A model generated the notes under the pieces. That model did no database searches, was not told the DNA's origin, and was given only the letters and a program-made list of their open reading frames with translations. The position numbers were made by a program, and so were the translations under genes. This document shows positions 62,116-64,000 of a stretch of 64,000 bases of DNA, piece by piece (the stretch's first letter is position 1; every line of letters begins with the position of its first letter). The stretch comes from Roseibium aggregatum (GTDB lineage Bacteria > Pseudomonadota > Alphaproteobacteria > Rhizobiales > Stappiaceae): contig NZ_JABFCZ010000010.1 of assembly GCF_014692675.1 (NCBI RefSeq), forward strand, positions 1 to 64,000. Reading direction: 5' to 3'.

Positions 62116-64000
62116 CAGGACCGCGGCTTCAGGTTTTCCGGGTCGTAGAGCGGCGTATAGCCGACGGCGACCACCTCGACCGGATAGGTCTCGGAGAAAT
62201 ACTCGACATTCAGCTTGCGGCCGACCTGGCAATAGGCCTGCGGCAGGTAGGCGAGCGCGATGTTCTTGCCGACGGTCGGGCCATAGGCGACCGAAGTCGT
62301 GTAGGACAGGCGGCCCAGCTCATCGACAAGCGTCTTGCCGGTATCCGGGTCCATGACCGGCATGGCGCCCACCGGATACCGCTTCACGCCGCTTGCGTCT
62401 GTGTTTTCCGTCATCACCAGGGTGCAGAGCATGGCGGGCTGGTGTTCGCGCGCCTTGTACTCGACGTGCTTTGCCTTGCCGCGGAAGTCGGCTTCCTTGA
62501 CTTTCGGACGGGCGAGATCGCATTCGATCAGATTGTACTGGGTCAAGAGGTCGGCGTTCTGCAAGCGCAGGGATTTTTCCATGCGGCGCGAGTTGGCGTA
62601 GGTCTCGACGCCGACGGCCATGACACCGATTGCGCGCAGGGCATCCCAGACGGCAAGGCCGTCCTCGTATTTCATGTGCAGTTCCCAGCCCTGCTCGCCG
62701 ACATAGGACAGGCGGAAGGCGGTCACGGTCTTGCCGGCGATCTCTATCTCTTTAATCGCGGCGAAGGGGAAATTTTCCGGATCGAGGCCGGCCGGGTCGG
62801 CCACGACCTTCTTCAGATTTTCCCGGGCGTTCGGACCCCAGATGCCGATGGTCGTATATTGCTCGCTCACATCGGTGACGGTGACGTCGAAGCCCTTGTC
62901 CTCGGCGATGCGCTTGACGTAGTGGTAGTCGCGCGGGCCGGCATCGGCGCCGTCGACCACGCGGCAGCGGTCGGCCATGCGGATCACCGTCAGGTCGGCG
63001 CGCACCATGCCCTCATCGTCGAGGAAGTGGGTGTAGATGCCCTTGCCGATGTTGTTGTCACCACCGATTTTTGCCGCGCACAGCCATTCCATCAGCGCCA
63101 CATGGTCCGGGCCTTCGACGTCAAACATGTAGAAGTGCGACAGGTTGATGATGCCGCAGTCCTCGCTCAATGCCAGGTGTTCGGCGTTGGACACGCGCCA
63201 GAAATGGCGGTTGTCCCATTCGTTCTCGCGAACCGGAACCTTGTCGCCGTATTTTTCCAGCAGATGCTCGTTGGCGGCATAGCCGTGGGCGCGCTCCCAG
63301 CCGCCGAGTTCCATGAAATACCCGCCGAGTTCGACTTCCCGCTCATAGAAGGGCGAACGCTTGACGTTCCTTCCCGTCGCATAGGGTTCACGCGGGTGGA
63401 TTGCCGGGAAGTAGATCTTCTGGGCGGCCTCGTAACAGCGTCCCTCGATGAACTTTTCTTCCAGCTGGTGCTGATAGAAGCGCGCATAGTCGATCGACGC
63501 GTGGTCGATTTCGGTCCGGCCGTCGGTGATCCAGTCGGCGATCAGTTTACCGTAGCCGGGGCCGTCCTTGACCCAGATCGCGACGCAGTACCAGAGGCCG
63601 CGCACCTTCTGGCTTTCACCGCAGGACGGTCCGCCGCCGGCGGACACCTGCAGCAGGCCGTTGAAGGAATGGCCTTCGTTGTAACCGAGTTCGCCCAGGA
63701 TCGGCGTGAGTTCCATGGCGCGTTCGAGCGGCTCGATCACCTGTTCCATCTCCAGGTCGCGCTGGGACGGCGACAGGCGCGCCACGTCCTTTTCCAGGAG
63801 ATCGCGCGGGTGGCACATGCGCGGATGGGTGGTCTCGTAATAGCCCCACTCGATCTGGCCGCCCTCTGTCGTCTTCGGATCGCCGGTGTCGCGCATATAG
63901 GCGGAATTGCCCTGGTCGCGCATCAGCGGGAAGCCGATTTCCTTGCCCGTGCCGGCGAACTCGTTATAGGGGCCGAAGAAGGTGAGCGGGTGATCGACCG
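62115..64000 (-). CDS. FAD-dependent dimethylglycine/sarcosine-type dehydrogenase with GcvT domain, C-terminal part (cut by window edge)
   Basis: The last 627 residues are inside the window; the N-terminal part with the FAD-binding DAO fold lies beyond 64000. Visible: part of the flavoprotein core (RCYEAAQKIYFPAIHPREPY), then GcvT (about the C-terminal 380 residues) with ALSEDCGIINLSHFYMFDVE, VRADLTVIRMADRCRVVDG, SYVGEQGWELHMKYED and YANSRRMEKSLRLQNADL. Such proteins demethylate dimethylglycine or related amines and pass formaldehyde-level carbon to THF. Coupled (TGATG) to BHMT. Exact substrate open. Confidence 0.88.
   Translation of the reverse strand, partial: VDHPLTFFGPYNEFAGTGKEIGFPLMRDQGNSAYMRDTGDPKTTEGGQIEWGYYETTHPRMCHPRDLLEKDVARLSPSQRDLEMEQVIEPLERAMELTPILGELGYNEGHSFNGLLQVSAGGGPSCGESQKVRGLWYCVAIWVKDGPGYGKLIADWITDGRTEIDHASIDYARFYQHQLEEKFIEGRCYEAAQKIYFPAIHPREPYATGRNVKRSPFYEREVELGGYFMELGGWERAHGYAANEHLLEKYGDKVPVRENEWDNRHFWRVSNAEHLALSEDCGIINLSHFYMFDVEGPDHVALMEWLCAAKIGGDNNIGKGIYTHFLDDEGMVRADLTVIRMADRCRVVDGADAGPRDYHYVKRIAEDKGFDVTVTDVSEQYTTIGIWGPNARENLKKVVADPAGLDPENFPFAAIKEIEIAGKTVTAFRLSYVGEQGWELHMKYEDGLAVWDALRAIGVMAVGVETYANSRRMEKSLRLQNADLLTQYNLIECDLARPKVKEADFRGKAKHVEYKAREHQPAMLCTLVMTENTDASGVKRYPVGAMPVMDPDTGKTLVDELGRLSYTTSVAYGPTVGKNIALAYLPQAYCQVGRKLNVEYFSETYPVEVVAVGYTPLYDPENLKPRS

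Overview
The window is GC-rich, gene-dense chromosomal DNA from an alphaproteobacterium. Gene content (DUF2865, CreA, YcaQ, GlxA, a GFA pair, class II DAHP synthase, an alphaproteobacterial-type GluRS, a SqrR/BigR-type ArsR regulator, corrinoid one-carbon genes) suggests the Hyphomicrobiales, possibly a marine Stappiaceae member such as Roseibium/Labrenzia. That placement is inference from gene content; no rRNA or marker tree was available.

Layout: 1-16 kb holds housekeeping genes: an Ig/LysM-type envelope protein cut by the left edge, a LOG-family hydrolase, RarD-like EamA transporter, citramalate synthase, two GFA proteins chained by ATGA overlaps to cysS, an L,D-transpeptidase, a small exported peptide next to a SqrR/BigR-like persulfide-sensor repressor, CreA, an unusual metallo-beta-lactamase-fold protein, MarR, DUF2865, gltX and an MFS carrier. 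16-24 kb has nadE, a single-domain response regulator, DAHP synthase, a VIT1/CCC1 transporter, a GCS2-type ligase facing a gamma-glutamylcyclotransferase, and a class V aminotransferase-fold enzyme. 24-34 kb has two paralogous CHASE4-GGDEF cyclases around a Tat-exported flavin amine oxidase, then gor, DUF2059, rpiA and a soluble chemoreceptor carrying a PilZ domain: several c-di-GMP making and binding proteins in 10 kb. 34-42 kb has gph, tRNA-Val(CAC), TspO, a 946-residue TIR-transmembrane-propeller protein, a TPR/glycosyltransferase-like protein and a methyltransferase. 42-49 kb has fpr, a GlxA/GbdR-type regulator, TSUP transporter, YcaQ/AlkX-type glycosylase, a small membrane protein, a frameshifted ZIP transporter and a lower-GC PilZ gene.

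48.8-64 kb is the metabolic accessory block. A minus-strand operon (alpha/beta hydrolase, LigA, LigB, YciI-like) for extradiol ring cleavage faces a plus-strand one-carbon set: fhs, a corrinoid protein, DUF1638, a 'virulence factor' family protein, a methyltetrahydrofolate:corrinoid methyltransferase and a RACo-like [2Fe-2S]/ASKHA activator. Facing these are an amino-acid permease, a DUF1194 protein, a BHMT-like homocysteine methyltransferase and an FAD/GcvT dehydrogenase cut by the right edge. Together they fit corrinoid-dependent N- or O-demethylation (for example glycine betaine to dimethylglycine, then oxidative demethylation) with methyl groups entering the tetrahydrofolate pool. The substrate-specific methyltransferase is not in the window. 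The most unusual signal is that three enzymes of this set end in glycine/arginine-rich tails, which could be a shared assembly tag.
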